A DNA stretch of 23,792 bases from a virus. The notes below the pieces were generated by a model that saw nothing but the letters and a program-made list of their open reading frames with translations, had not been told where the DNA came from and made no database searches. The position numbers and the translations under genes were made by a program. The stretch spans positions 1 through 23,792 of the IMG/VR virus record IMGVR_UViG_3300024999_000398; one strand, 5' to 3'. Positions 5,848-12,892 of this stretch are shown here, in pieces. Numbering within the stretch: position 1 is the first letter of the stretch; the number at the start of each line of letters is the position of its first letter.

Positions 5848-6410
5848 AAAAAGAAATTATAATATTTTTGGATATTGATGGGGTTATTGCAACAAATAAT
5901 TCCATTTATGATTTATGGAAAGAATACATGGGTGAAAAACCAACCACCAAGTTCAATGAAATATTAAAGAGAAAAAATTTACCGTTCATTAATACGTCTA
6001 TGAAATATTGGCCCTTTGATAGAAATTGTATTTCAAACATCCATAAATTACAATTATATTTCCACGAACAGGGATATATTGTTAATTATGTTATTTCAAG
6101 TACGTGGAGAATAGGAAGAACAATTGAAGAATTAAAAGATTTATTCAATATCAAAGGTCTATATTTAACAAATATTATTGGAAAAACAGACAGAGTTAGA
6201 TTACATGACAGCCCCAGGGGGAAGGAAATTTTACAATGGTTAAAAGATAATGATAAAGAAAATTCAATTTACATGGTTATTGATGATGATATTAATTATG
6301 ATATTATTCAATACATTGATAAAAAACATTGTATAAAAACCGAATTTAAAAATGGATTTAATAATAAATTATTAAAAGAAACTATTGAAAAAATTGAAAA
6401 ATTATTATGA
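5844..6410 (+). CDS. HAD-superfamily phosphatase of the RNA-repair (Swiss Army Knife) type, 188 aa
   Basis: Motif I is FLDIDGV with the nucleophile Asp10 and acid Asp12. Motif II is VISSTWR at about residues 83-89 with Ser85/Ser86. The late acidic motif is VIDDDI at about 145-150. The string RGKEILQWL (125-133) is typical of the small cap-less HAD proteins fused to or partnered with RNA repair ligases (HAD_SAK class). The expected activity is removal of a phosphate, plausibly a 3' or 2',3'-cyclic end of broken RNA before ligation. It lies in an operon with 5566 and 6407 (4-nt overlaps on both sides), and the genome also encodes an Rnl1-type RNA ligase at 21067. The substrate is inferred. Confidence 0.8.
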   Translation: MKKEIIIFLDIDGVIATNNSIYDLWKEYMGEKPTTKFNEILKRKNLPFINTSMKYWPFDRNCISNIHKLQLYFHEQGYIVNYVISSTWRIGRTIEELKDLFNIKGLYLTNIIGKTDRVRLHDSPRGKEILQWLKDNDKENSIYMVIDDDINYDIIQYIDKKHCIKTEFKNGFNNKLLKETIEKIEKLL

Positions 6411-6733
6411 GATTACCAAAAAAATGTAAAGAGGAAATCAAAAGTTATGTAGATTCAAAAGGATTTGATATTATTGGAGGAAAATTCTCGTTATTTGAAG
6501 ATGATAAAATTTGCAGGGGGTATTATATTGATTCACAGAAAGGTATAAAAAGAAAATTTGCAGATAGGTTTGGACTTGATTATGAATGGGTTACTTTAGA
6601 TAAATGGTTTTTAGAATTTATTGGTCATATATTAAGAAAATATAAAATTAATAATATTGAATTTGCGCATAATGATAGATATACTTCTACAGAATGGAAA
6701 TTTAATAATATAAAAAAAATTATACCAGAGTGA
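6407..6733 (+). CDS. Hypothetical protein, 108 aa, paralogue of the gene at 8439
   Basis: The C-terminal half (WFLEFIGHILRKYKINNIEF...STEWKFNNIKKII) aligns with the gene at 8439 (YFLEYIGHFLRKYKIETVNF...SKSWKFKEIKESI). The N-termini also correspond (CKEEIKSYV / CRKEIIDYL). It overlaps the HAD stop by 4 nt. Its last codons and TGA lie inside the 5' end of the split tRNA-Leu, so its 3' end and the tRNA share sequence. The two paralogues flank the TnpB-split tRNA region. No function is known. Confidence 0.65.
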   Translation: MRLPKKCKEEIKSYVDSKGFDIIGGKFSLFEDDKICRGYYIDSQKGIKRKFADRFGLDYEWVTLDKWFLEFIGHILRKYKINNIEFAHNDRYTSTEWKFNNIKKIIPE

Positions 6734-6756
6734 TGGAAACGGTAGACATAATGGAC
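6724..6756 (+). tRNA. tRNA-Leu(UAA), 5' half (interrupted)
   Basis: This holds acceptor strand ACCAGAG (6724-6730), D stem ATG/CAT (6733-6735 with 6747-6749), anticodon stem ATGGA (6751-6755) and loop base C32 (6756). It pairs with the 3' half at 7983-8036: six of seven acceptor pairs are Watson-Crick, but the first pair is A-C. Anticodon-stem pair 31-39 is also A-C. Joining the halves gives loop C-TTA-AAA, that is anticodon TAA, and an 87-nt type II tRNA. The TnpB element lies between positions 32 and 33. Confidence 0.85.
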
Positions 6757-6900
6757 GTGAACTACTTCTTGCCAAGGGGCAAAGAAGATTCGGAAAATAA
6801 GCATAAATGATTATGATTACCAACCAAGTTGATACCCAACTTATGAATATTAATAGCAGCATTATGGTCTCTCGTAGTTTCAAACCCACAAGTAGTACAC
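6757..6900 (-). ncRNA. Predicted omega RNA (reRNA) region at the right end of tnpB
   Basis: TnpB guide RNAs are known to come from the 3' end of tnpB and the right end, with the guide taken from flanking DNA. Here the right end has a hairpin (CTTCTTTGCC with GGCAAGAAG, about 6765-6786). The guide would begin at 6756 and read leftward as GTCCATTATGTCTACCG, the complement of the tRNA-Leu anticodon stem and D arm. The start coordinate is only an estimate. Confidence 0.45.
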
Positions 6901-7907
6901 TTATGAGAGCGTTCATAGAGGGTTTTAGGTTCGAGAGTACCACAATTACTGCATTTTATTGTTGTGCCTTTTGGATTTACTGCTATACAATAAGTACCAG
7001 CATCTTCCGCTTTGTACTTCAGCATAAAAATAAATGTACTCCAAGAGGCATCAGAAATATGTTTTTGAAGATTATATTTATTATCTTCAATCATTTGTTT
7101 AATTTTCAAATCTTCATAAGCAATAAGGTCAAAAGTATTTACCAACCTATAAGAAAGTTTATGCTGAAAATGATTTCTCTGTCTTGCAATTTTTCTATGA
7201 AGATTGGTAAGTTGTTTTTTAATTTTTTTACTTTTCCCTTTAGAGTATTTGCTCTGAATTTCTTTAAGTTTATCTTCAGATTGTTTCAAATATTTTGGAT
7301 TGGCAATTTCTTCTCCATTGGAAAGTACTGCAAAATTAGTAAGTCCCAAATCAATCCCAATTACATTAGTAATAACTTTCTTTTCTGGAATAGGATTAGA
7401 AAGTTTACAAGAGAAAATAACATACCATTGATTGCCTTCTCTCTTAATTGTGCAAGTTTTTATTTCACTATTCAAAGGAATTTGCCTGTGAAGTTTAATT
7501 TTTATAGATCCTATTTTAGAAAGTCTAACTTTTTTATTAATAATATCAAATCCACTTTGAGGATAAGTAAAACTATCATATCTATCAAAACTTTTATAAC
7601 GAGGAAAACCAGATTTTTCTCCTTTTTGTTTTATTCTGCGAAAGAAATTTTGATAAGCCAAATCAACCCGTTTAATTACATTCTGCAATACTTGGCTATG
7701 AATTTTATTATATTCAGGGAATTCATCTTTAATCGATGGCAATTCATTTTGTTGTTCATTATAAGAAATAGATTTTTGAGCAATACGATATGCTTCTCTG
7801 CGATGCTCCAATGCTGTATTATAGAGTTTGAAGCAAGAAAACAAAGTATCTTGCAAAACTTTTTTCTGTTTGGGGGTAGGATAAATTCTATATTTATAAG
7901 CTCTCAT
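6762..7907 (-). CDS. tnpB: TnpB RNA-guided endonuclease, 381 aa
   Basis: The start is the ATG at 7907 (MRAYKYRIYPTPKQKK, the usual TnpB N-terminus). A 9-codon upstream extension is not family-like. The N-terminal helix-turn-helix region is followed by the RuvC-like nuclease, whose three acidic residues are present: Asp in GIDLGLTNFAV, Glu in AYEDLKI, and Asp in TTRDHNAAINI. A zinc finger (CSNC...CTTC) sits between the last two, as expected. Length is normal, with no frameshift, so the protein is likely active. It cleaves DNA matching its guide next to a target-adjacent motif and helps the element persist or home. An ATATTTAT box lies 7 nt upstream of the start, so it may be expressed late. 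Confidence 0.93.
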   Translation of the reverse strand: MRAYKYRIYPTPKQKKVLQDTLFSCFKLYNTALEHRREAYRIAQKSISYNEQQNELPSIKDEFPEYNKIHSQVLQNVIKRVDLAYQNFFRRIKQKGEKSGFPRYKSFDRYDSFTYPQSGFDIINKKVRLSKIGSIKIKLHRQIPLNSEIKTCTIKREGNQWYVIFSCKLSNPIPEKKVITNVIGIDLGLTNFAVLSNGEEIANPKYLKQSEDKLKEIQSKYSKGKSKKIKKQLTNLHRKIARQRNHFQHKLSYRLVNTFDLIAYEDLKIKQMIEDNKYNLQKHISDASWSTFIFMLKYKAEDAGTYCIAVNPKGTTIKCSNCGTLEPKTLYERSHKCTTCGFETTRDHNAAINIHKLGINLVGNHNHLCLFSESSLPLGKK

Positions 7908-7914
7908 AATATAA

Positions 7915-7922
7915 ATAAATAT
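7915..7922 (-). promoter_or_regulatory. ATATTTAT box before tnpB
   Basis: The minus strand reads TATATTTATTTATATTATG, putting the box 7 nt before the ATG. It resembles the phage late box and may be element-borne or a chance match. Confidence 0.35.
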
Positions 7923-7982
7923 ACCAATAAACAAAATTTATTTCAATATCCTAAAAGGTGGGGGATTTATTTTGTAAATATT

Positions 7983-8036
7983 TTAAAACCCATTGAGCAT
8001 TATTTGCTCATGCAGGTTCGAACCCTGCCTCTGGCA
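7983..8036 (+). tRNA. tRNA-Leu(UAA), 3' half (interrupted)
   Basis: It runs from anticodon-loop base 33 (TTAAAA) through anticodon stem CCCAT, the long variable arm GAGC/GCTC (7995-7998 with 8006-8009), a perfect T arm GCAGG-TTCGAAC-CCTGC (8012-8028), acceptor CTCTGGC (8029-8035) and A73 (8036). CCA is not encoded in full (CA follows). The long variable arm and A73 agree with Leu. Confidence 0.88.
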
Positions 8037-8050
8037 CAAAAAATAAAATT

Positions 8051-8383
8051 ATGATTGTATATAGGGCAATGTCTAAAAAAGAAAGGGACTTAACTCTTGA
8101 ACATAATGATTTTGCCTTTGACAAAAAACGTAAATATTTTTCATTTAATCTGGATTGGATAAAATCAAGAGTAATGGATGGAAATTTTAATAATTCCAAA
8201 TTTAAAACAGAAAGATATAAGCATTTATTAAAATTTGAAATTGATGATGAATATATAATTCAGTTTAGTAAAGTGGGGGAAAAAGAATTAATGTTACACA
8301 AATGGAAATCAAACTTTCCCATTAAAAATATCAGTGAAATTGAAAATGGCCCCGTAACTCAACAGGATAGAGTACTGCCATAA
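8051..8383 (+). CDS. Hypothetical protein, 110 aa, possible ADP-ribosyltransferase-like fold
   Basis: It starts MIVYRAMSKKERDLT shortly after the tRNA-Leu 3' end. An early YRAM strand, then KYFSFNLDWIKSRVMDGNFNNSKF and HLLKFEIDDEYI, has the general pattern of small ADP-ribosyltransferase or RES-type folds (an Arg in the first strand, then a Ser strand). I cannot find a convincing catalytic Glu motif, so this is only a suggestion. The last 12 codons (NGPVTQQDRVLP) run through the 5' half of a second tRNA, so the original C-terminus may have been replaced by that sequence. Confidence 0.5.
   Translation: MIVYRAMSKKERDLTLEHNDFAFDKKRKYFSFNLDWIKSRVMDGNFNNSKFKTERYKHLLKFEIDDEYIIQFSKVGEKELMLHKWKSNFPIKNISEIENGPVTQQDRVLP
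8348..8380 (+). tRNA. 5' half of a second tRNA, cut at the anticodon loop
   Basis: Acceptor strand GGCCCCG (8348-8354), then TA, D stem ACTC/GAGT (8357-8360 with 8370-8373) with loop AACAGGATA, and the anticodon strand CTGCC (8375-8379). After that the sequence turns AT-rich, and no matching CGGGGCC or GGCAG is found in this window. The break lies at the 5' side of the anticodon loop, as in tRNA-Leu. The isotype cannot be read; the 5' half resembles tRNA-Arg genes. It overlaps the end of the 8051 gene. It may be a remnant or a split gene whose other half lies elsewhere. Confidence 0.65.
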
Positions 8384-8438
8384 ATAATTTCGATTCTGTT
8401 AAAATTTATAATTTAAAAATGGAATTATTTAAATAACT

Positions 8439-8762
8439 ATGACAGAAGAATGTAGAAAAGAAATTATAGATTATCTCACATTAAAAGATTGGATATTTCC
8501 TCATAGTGTTAAATTGTTTGGTGGTTCTAATACCTCTTTTTTAAGCACAATAATCATATACTCAAAAAATGGTGTAAAAAAAAATATGGAAAACAAATTT
8601 GAAAAAAATAAAATTAATATGTCAAAATATTTCTTAGAATATATTGGTCATTTTTTAAGAAAATATAAAATAGAAACTGTTAATTTTTTTCATAGCGAGC
8701 AGATTACTTATACATCAAAATCCTGGAAATTTAAAGAAATAAAAGAGTCTATTGTTTTATAA
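8439..8762 (+). CDS. Hypothetical protein, 107 aa, paralogue of the gene at 6407
   Basis: See the gene at 6407 for the shared segments (CRKEI, FLEYIGHFLRKYKI, SWKFKEIKE). This copy differs more in its first half (FPHSVKLFGGSNTSF). It converges on the DNA polymerase gene and overlaps the end of that gene by 14 nt. The start follows an AT-rich leader with no clear promoter. The function is unknown. Confidence 0.65.
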   Translation: MTEECRKEIIDYLTLKDWIFPHSVKLFGGSNTSFLSTIIIYSKNGVKKNMENKFEKNKINMSKYFLEYIGHFLRKYKIETVNFFHSEQITYTSKSWKFKEIKESIVL

Positions 8763-11538
8763 CTTCCATTTCATCAATTTCTTTAAATTCCCCCCCGACT
8801 ACCTCACTTAAAATCCATTTTTCTTCTCCATTTTCAATTTTAGGTAGTATAACAAATTCTCCGTTATTATAATTTTCTTTATATGATTTTATATTTACCC
8901 CTTCTTTTTTAAATTTTCCTTTTAAATCTGATATTATATTATCATATCTTGTTATATCAAGTTGCCTGATACAATTGTTTGTGGTAAATCCATCAAATAT
9001 TTCTCTTGGATTTTTCCCTATTTTATTCCAAAAATCTAACTCACGTTGGTCTATATTCATTGTCTCTTCAATTGTGTCCAAATCTTCCATTTGGAGTTTT
9101 AATTGTTTCTCAGTATAATATTGTTTATCTTTTGGATTTTTTACTAATAATGTATCTCTGACTTCTTTTTGAAAACAAGTCAGCAATTGTTTTATCCTGT
9201 TATTTAAAATATTAACATATCTTAAAAAATTATAATGTCCATATTCTTCCTTTTCTGGATCAATTAATATTGAATTTCCAACATCCTGGTCTGAAACTTT
9301 ATTTCCATTATTAACATAATAGACAATTTCCCCCAAGTTCTTATCAATGTTTTTTTCCACCAATAATTCCATATAGGCGAACCTTGGAAGTGGTTTTCCA
9401 TTTTTATTTGTTTTTTGTAATCTTTTTTTATAATCTTGTTTTGATATTTTAACTTTAGCCTTATTTGCCATATAATTTAATGGTAATTGTTTATTATATA
9501 TTTTTTCTATATACTCATAATAATATTCAACAAACTCTTTTGGTTTGTTGTTTAATAATAAATTAACACTTTTATCAATAAATTCTTCCAAATATCTTTG
9601 TATCTTATTTGATTTTAACGTATTCCCTGTAATTTCAGATTTTCCTTCATAAGTCAAATTAACATAATTTTTTCTTTTCATATTAATTGAAGATTTCCAT
9701 TTTTTGTCAATATCCAAATTCATGAATCCTTTCATATAAGTTTTATTAAAATATTCAACCAATTCTTCAATTTTATTTTTATGACTGTCCGGTACTGAAT
9801 AATTACCCCCATCTGTATCTGTTTGTAATAAAATAAAATCATTATCTACAAAATATTTTATCATTTTTCTAAGATATTGTCTTCCAGTACAAGTTATTCT
9901 TTCCCCACAATCCATATCACCCCAATTGAAAACTTCTGGAGCGCTTAAAGAACCAAAAAATCCATTATTTAATATTTTAAGTGGTAATTGTCTGACATTA
10001 TAATAATTTGATAATTCTTCATTATTTTCTTTTTTATATTTTTCTTTTAAATGTTTATATTTATTTCTTGTTTTACTAAAATAAGTTATCAATTTTTTCA
10101 TAACATGATCAATATCACAATCTGGAAATACATCATGTTCAATCATAATTGAAGGATAAAGACTAGCAAAATCAAGTTTTACTATATTTTCTCCATATCC
10201 TATTTTAAATAATCTTGATAGTCCACCAACCATATCTCTTTTTTTATCATTGTTTGGTATTGATATTTTATTTTCATAAGAATATGCCATCATAAGAATT
10301 TTCCAAGTAACTGCGGTTCCCATTGTCGATGTTCTTCCCAAAGAAGATGGTATCAATGAAGATAATAAAAAAGATGCCTGATTAAATATTTCATCTACTT
10401 GTTCTGTTTCCCATAAGTCATCCAAAAGATATTGACGTACTATTTCTTTTCCTGTTATTGTGTCTTCTGTTGAAGAAACATATTCATTATCTTTAATTAA
10501 CTGATAATTATTAGTTTTTCTATCAATTTTATATCTTTTATTCTCTTTATATATTTGATAAATTTTATCACCATCAACATACATTCTATTTGGCTTATTT
10601 TTCTTTGCATATTTTGTAATATATTTTAATCCCCATGTTTTTATATCAGAATTTATTGCCATTGTTCGTCTAACAGAATGAGCAACATCCGTTACATTGT
10701 ATCCATACATTATTGTTTGAAAATATTCTTCTGTTTCTGATGCCATTTTTAAAAATCCTTTTTTCTTTCTTATTGGTTTTTTCTTATCCAAAGAAGTTAG
10801 AAAATCACAATTATTTAAATCAATACCCAATCTGTTACATCTTTCAATTATAAAAGGAAAGTCAAAATTCTCACTATTATATCCACTTATAATTGAGGGT
10901 TTTATTTCATTTATTATTCTAAAAAACATTTCTATTCCTTCTATTTCGGAATCATCATTATCATCAATTTCAATAACATGTTGAAAACCTCTATTATCTT
11001 TTATTCCAATTAAAAATATTTTTTGTGTTTTTGGATCAATTCCAGTTGTTTCAAGGTCAAAATATAATTTATGAACATCTTTATAATATTCAAAACCTTT
11101 AAATAATCTTTTTCCTGTTTGAATTAAAAATTGTTCCTCTGGTCTGTTTATTATAAATAAATCTTTTCTTTCAAATGGGTCATATCCTCCTTTTTTAAAA
11201 AAATTAATTAATGCTCCAACAGATTTAGTACTGGTAACTAAATATTTAAATCCATTTTCCAATCTTAAATTATTATCAGTTCTTAATTTTTCTATTTTAA
11301 TTCCGTAATATTCTATTGCTTTATCTCTTATATCTTTGGATTGATATAGTTGAATTTTATTTTGTTTTAAATCTTTCATAAAAAGATAGGGAGTATAATG
11401 ATGTTTTTCAGTATATTTACCCTTTACCGGATCATCAATAAATAATGTAACTGAATTGGTATAATAGTCTCCCTCAACAGAAGTTATGTACTTTTGTGGA
11501 TCCTTTCCTTCTAAAAAAATTTCTATGAAATCTTTCAC
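8749..11538 (-). CDS. Family B DNA polymerase (T4 gp43-like), 929 aa
   Basis: This is the replicative polymerase with 3'-5' proofreading. The exonuclease domain has ExoI DLETTG (Asp161, Glu163), ExoII YNSENFDFP (about 220-228, Asp226) and ExoIII YLLDD (about 370-374). The polymerase domain has motif A KLDFASLYPS (about 454-463), motif B KILNNGFFGS (about 521-530) and motif C TDTDG (573-577). The N-terminal domain begins MKDFIEIFLEGKDPQKYI. All catalytic residues are present and the length fits T4-type enzymes (about 900 aa). Unlike the virion genes on this strand it has a host-type promoter (11565-11595), as expected for early or middle expression. Confidence 0.96.
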   Translation of the reverse strand: MKDFIEIFLEGKDPQKYITSVEGDYYTNSVTLFIDDPVKGKYTEKHHYTPYLFMKDLKQNKIQLYQSKDIRDKAIEYYGIKIEKLRTDNNLRLENGFKYLVTSTKSVGALINFFKKGGYDPFERKDLFIINRPEEQFLIQTGKRLFKGFEYYKDVHKLYFDLETTGIDPKTQKIFLIGIKDNRGFQHVIEIDDNDDSEIEGIEMFFRIINEIKPSIISGYNSENFDFPFIIERCNRLGIDLNNCDFLTSLDKKKPIRKKKGFLKMASETEEYFQTIMYGYNVTDVAHSVRRTMAINSDIKTWGLKYITKYAKKNKPNRMYVDGDKIYQIYKENKRYKIDRKTNNYQLIKDNEYVSSTEDTITGKEIVRQYLLDDLWETEQVDEIFNQASFLLSSLIPSSLGRTSTMGTAVTWKILMMAYSYENKISIPNNDKKRDMVGGLSRLFKIGYGENIVKLDFASLYPSIMIEHDVFPDCDIDHVMKKLITYFSKTRNKYKHLKEKYKKENNEELSNYYNVRQLPLKILNNGFFGSLSAPEVFNWGDMDCGERITCTGRQYLRKMIKYFVDNDFILLQTDTDGGNYSVPDSHKNKIEELVEYFNKTYMKGFMNLDIDKKWKSSINMKRKNYVNLTYEGKSEITGNTLKSNKIQRYLEEFIDKSVNLLLNNKPKEFVEYYYEYIEKIYNKQLPLNYMANKAKVKISKQDYKKRLQKTNKNGKPLPRFAYMELLVEKNIDKNLGEIVYYVNNGNKVSDQDVGNSILIDPEKEEYGHYNFLRYVNILNNRIKQLLTCFQKEVRDTLLVKNPKDKQYYTEKQLKLQMEDLDTIEETMNIDQRELDFWNKIGKNPREIFDGFTTNNCIRQLDITRYDNIISDLKGKFKKEGVNIKSYKENYNNGEFVILPKIENGEEKWILSEVVGGEFKEIDEMEVIKQ

Positions 11539-11564
11539 AATTTAAAAAACTTATAAATTAAAAA

Positions 11565-11595
11565 CAAAGATAATCAAAATTAATTAAAAAGTCAA
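11565..11595 (-). promoter_or_regulatory. Bacteroidota-type promoter for DNA polymerase
   Basis: On the minus strand TTGAC (TTG 11595-11593), exactly 20 nt, then TATCTTTG (11572-11565). The ATG lies about 26 nt further on. Confidence 0.8.
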
Positions 11596-11618
11596 TGGTT
11601 TTTTTATATAAATAGTTG

Positions 11619-12218
11619 TTATTTTATTATTTCATATTTATCTTCTTTATTTAATATATAAAAATCTCCTTTAATATTATATAATTCATAAGGAAATAAA
11701 CCCATCCAGAATGTTTCTTGTCCAAAATGTACATCATCAACATTATTTGTAAAATTAACAGAAAATGTATCAAACCATATAATTGATTCTAAATTTACAT
11801 TACCATTATTATTAAACTTAATATTATCTCCCATTTTTTTAAGAGAATCTAACCATACAGTACCATCATTATTAAATTCAATGTTATTTCCTATTTTTTC
11901 AAGAGAATATAAACCAACATCACCATCATTATTAAATTCAATGTTATTTCCCATTTTATTAACAGAATATAACTCTACATGACTATTATTATTAAACTCA
12001 ACATTATCTGGAATATATGTTATTAAATCAGAATCTATAATATATCCACCAATAATAATTTTACCCATCCCTGCGGATGGTTGTTTACTATCTTTTATTT
12101 CATAAGGAAATTTTTCCTTATTTAAAATATCAATAAATTCTTGTCTCCTTGAATCTGATTCTGAAATAATGTTTTCAATTAATCTTTTAAATTGACTTTC
12201 TGTGATTATTATTTTCAT
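11619..12218 (-). CDS. ITESQ-tagged repeat (beta-solenoid-like) protein, 199 aa
   Basis: Residues 1-20 are the shared tag (MKIIITESQFKRLIENIISE), and the next residue is Ser, so IISE|S fits a prohead-protease-like cleavage site. A short helix (RRQEFIDILNKEKFPYEI) follows. Residues about 60-150 are at least four repeats of roughly 21 residues with the pattern GNNIEFNNDGxVxLxSLxKM, which suggests a beta-solenoid. The C-terminal part (IIWFDTFSVNFTNNVDDVHFG...) is shared almost unchanged with the gene at the right edge (23252). A GC-rich hairpin (12065-12080) encodes the segment PSAG. An ATATTTAT box lies 10 nt upstream. The function is unknown; a late, possibly packaged protein is inferred. Confidence 0.7.
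   Translation of the reverse strand: MKIIITESQFKRLIENIISESDSRRQEFIDILNKEKFPYEIKDSKQPSAGMGKIIIGGYIIDSDLITYIPDNVEFNNNSHVELYSVNKMGNNIEFNNDGDVGLYSLEKIGNNIEFNNDGTVWLDSLKKMGDNIKFNNNGNVNLESIIWFDTFSVNFTNNVDDVHFGQETFWMGLFPYELYNIKGDFYILNKEDKYEIIK
12065..12080. repeat. In-frame GC-rich hairpin CCATCC-CTGC-GGATGG
   Basis: A perfect 6-bp stem with a CTGC loop sits inside the solenoid gene. The paralogue carries CCACCC-CTGC-GGGTGG at the same place (23665-23680), so the fourth pair changes from T-A to C-G with both bases altered. Confidence 0.75.
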
Positions 12219-12228
12219 ATTCTTATAT

Positions 12229-12236
12229 ATAAATAT
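12229..12236 (-). promoter_or_regulatory. ATATTTAT late-type box before 12218
   Basis: The minus strand reads GATATTTATATATAAG, 10 nt before the ATG, divergent from the plus-strand promoter at 12267. Confidence 0.5.
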
Positions 12237-12266
12237 CTATTTATTTTAAAAATAATTCATTTTTTA

Positions 12267-12298
12267 TTTGGAAATGTCAATTATTTTACTTACCTTTG
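12267..12298 (+). promoter_or_regulatory. Bacteroidota-type promoter for 12344
   Basis: TTTG (12267-12270), 20 nt, TACCTTTG (12291-12298), within the shared string ATTTTACTTACCTTTGTG. Confidence 0.8.
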
Positions 12299-12343
12299 TG
12301 ATTAATTAACTTAAATTATTAACCCTTTAAAAAATTAATTAAA

Positions 12344-12616
12344 ATGAATGATAAAGATAGATTTTCTGAATTACTTGATAATGGTGGTAGTTTTTCAATT
12401 TTTATTACTGCTATAAAAAATAATGTAAACCAATGGCAAGCCCAAACTTTAAAGGAAGCGGAAGAATCAATAAAATTATTTATGAAATTAAATCCAACTT
12501 TAACTAGAAGTGAAGCAAAAATCTATAAAACAATTTCAACAGAAATAAAAAGAATTAAAGGTAAAAAAGTACACCATATAAATAGAGAATTAATTAAGAC
12601 TATCCACCTAAAATAG
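12344..12616 (+). CDS. Hypothetical protein, 90 aa
   Basis: The protein is helical and basic towards its C-terminus (ISTEIKRIKGKKVHHINRELIKTIHLK). It starts 45 nt after its promoter at an ATG preceded by an A-rich leader and ends with TAG. A second promoter for the next gene follows directly, so it is a single-gene unit. The family is not recognised. Confidence 0.6.
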   Translation: MNDKDRFSELLDNGGSFSIFITAIKNNVNQWQAQTLKEAEESIKLFMKLNPTLTRSEAKIYKTISTEIKRIKGKKVHHINRELIKTIHLK

Positions 12617-12628
12617 TTCACTTTTTTC

Positions 12629-12659
12629 TTGTTTATTTCAATTATTTTACTTACCTTTG
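12629..12659 (+). promoter_or_regulatory. Bacteroidota-type promoter for 12689
   Basis: TTG (12629-12631), 20 nt, TACCTTTG (12652-12659), within the same wider string as the promoters at 5510 and 12267. Confidence 0.78.
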
Positions 12660-12688
12660 TATTCTAATTAATTTAAAACTTAAAAAAA

Positions 12689-12892
12689 ATGTATGAAGTA
12701 GATTTTACTGGTTGGACAAGAACACCAGAGGAGCTTGATAGATTAGAAACAGATAAATTATATCGTCTTAAGAGAAACTGGATTATATTTTATGGAATGG
12801 TAAAACATAGAAGATTTCCTTTTGATAAAGATTTTTTTGATTATTTTTGGTACTATTTGTCAAATTTAATATTTAATAAAAATAATTTTTGA
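12689..12892 (+). CDS. Hypothetical small aromatic-rich protein, 67 aa
   Basis: It has a Trp/Tyr/Phe-rich sequence (NWIIFYGMVKHRRFPFDKDFFDYFWYYLSNLIF) that could be membrane-associated or form a compact hydrophobic core. It starts 30 nt after its promoter and its stop overlaps the next start (TGATG), so the two genes are translationally coupled. The family is unknown. Confidence 0.6.
   Translation: MYEVDFTGWTRTPEELDRLETDKLYRLKRNWIIFYGMVKHRRFPFDKDFFDYFWYYLSNLIFNKNNF

Larger units (their letters stand above)
6757..7982 (-). mobile_element. IS200/IS605-type TnpB element inserted in tRNA-Leu
   Basis: The element is the sequence between the two tRNA halves. It carries tnpB alone, with no Y1 transposase. 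On the minus strand its right end reads ...AAGTAGTTCAC next to tRNA sequence GTCCATTATG, and its left end follows GGGTTTTAA. The TTTAA there would be the target-adjacent motif, a motif reported for some TnpB proteins. Exact ends could shift by a few bases. Only about 75 nt are non-coding upstream of tnpB, so no group I intron fits and this is not an IStron. Confidence 0.8.

Noticed and set aside
6724-8036. Group I intron or IStron in tRNA-Leu, a classic site for one.
   Set aside because: Almost the whole insert is the tnpB coding region on the opposite strand; about 75 nt remain, with no room for an intron core.
6807-8054. A 415-codon open frame on the plus strand opposite tnpB.
   Set aside because: It is the antisense shadow of an intact tnpB with all catalytic residues, and its translation is a low-complexity F/I/S-rich string.
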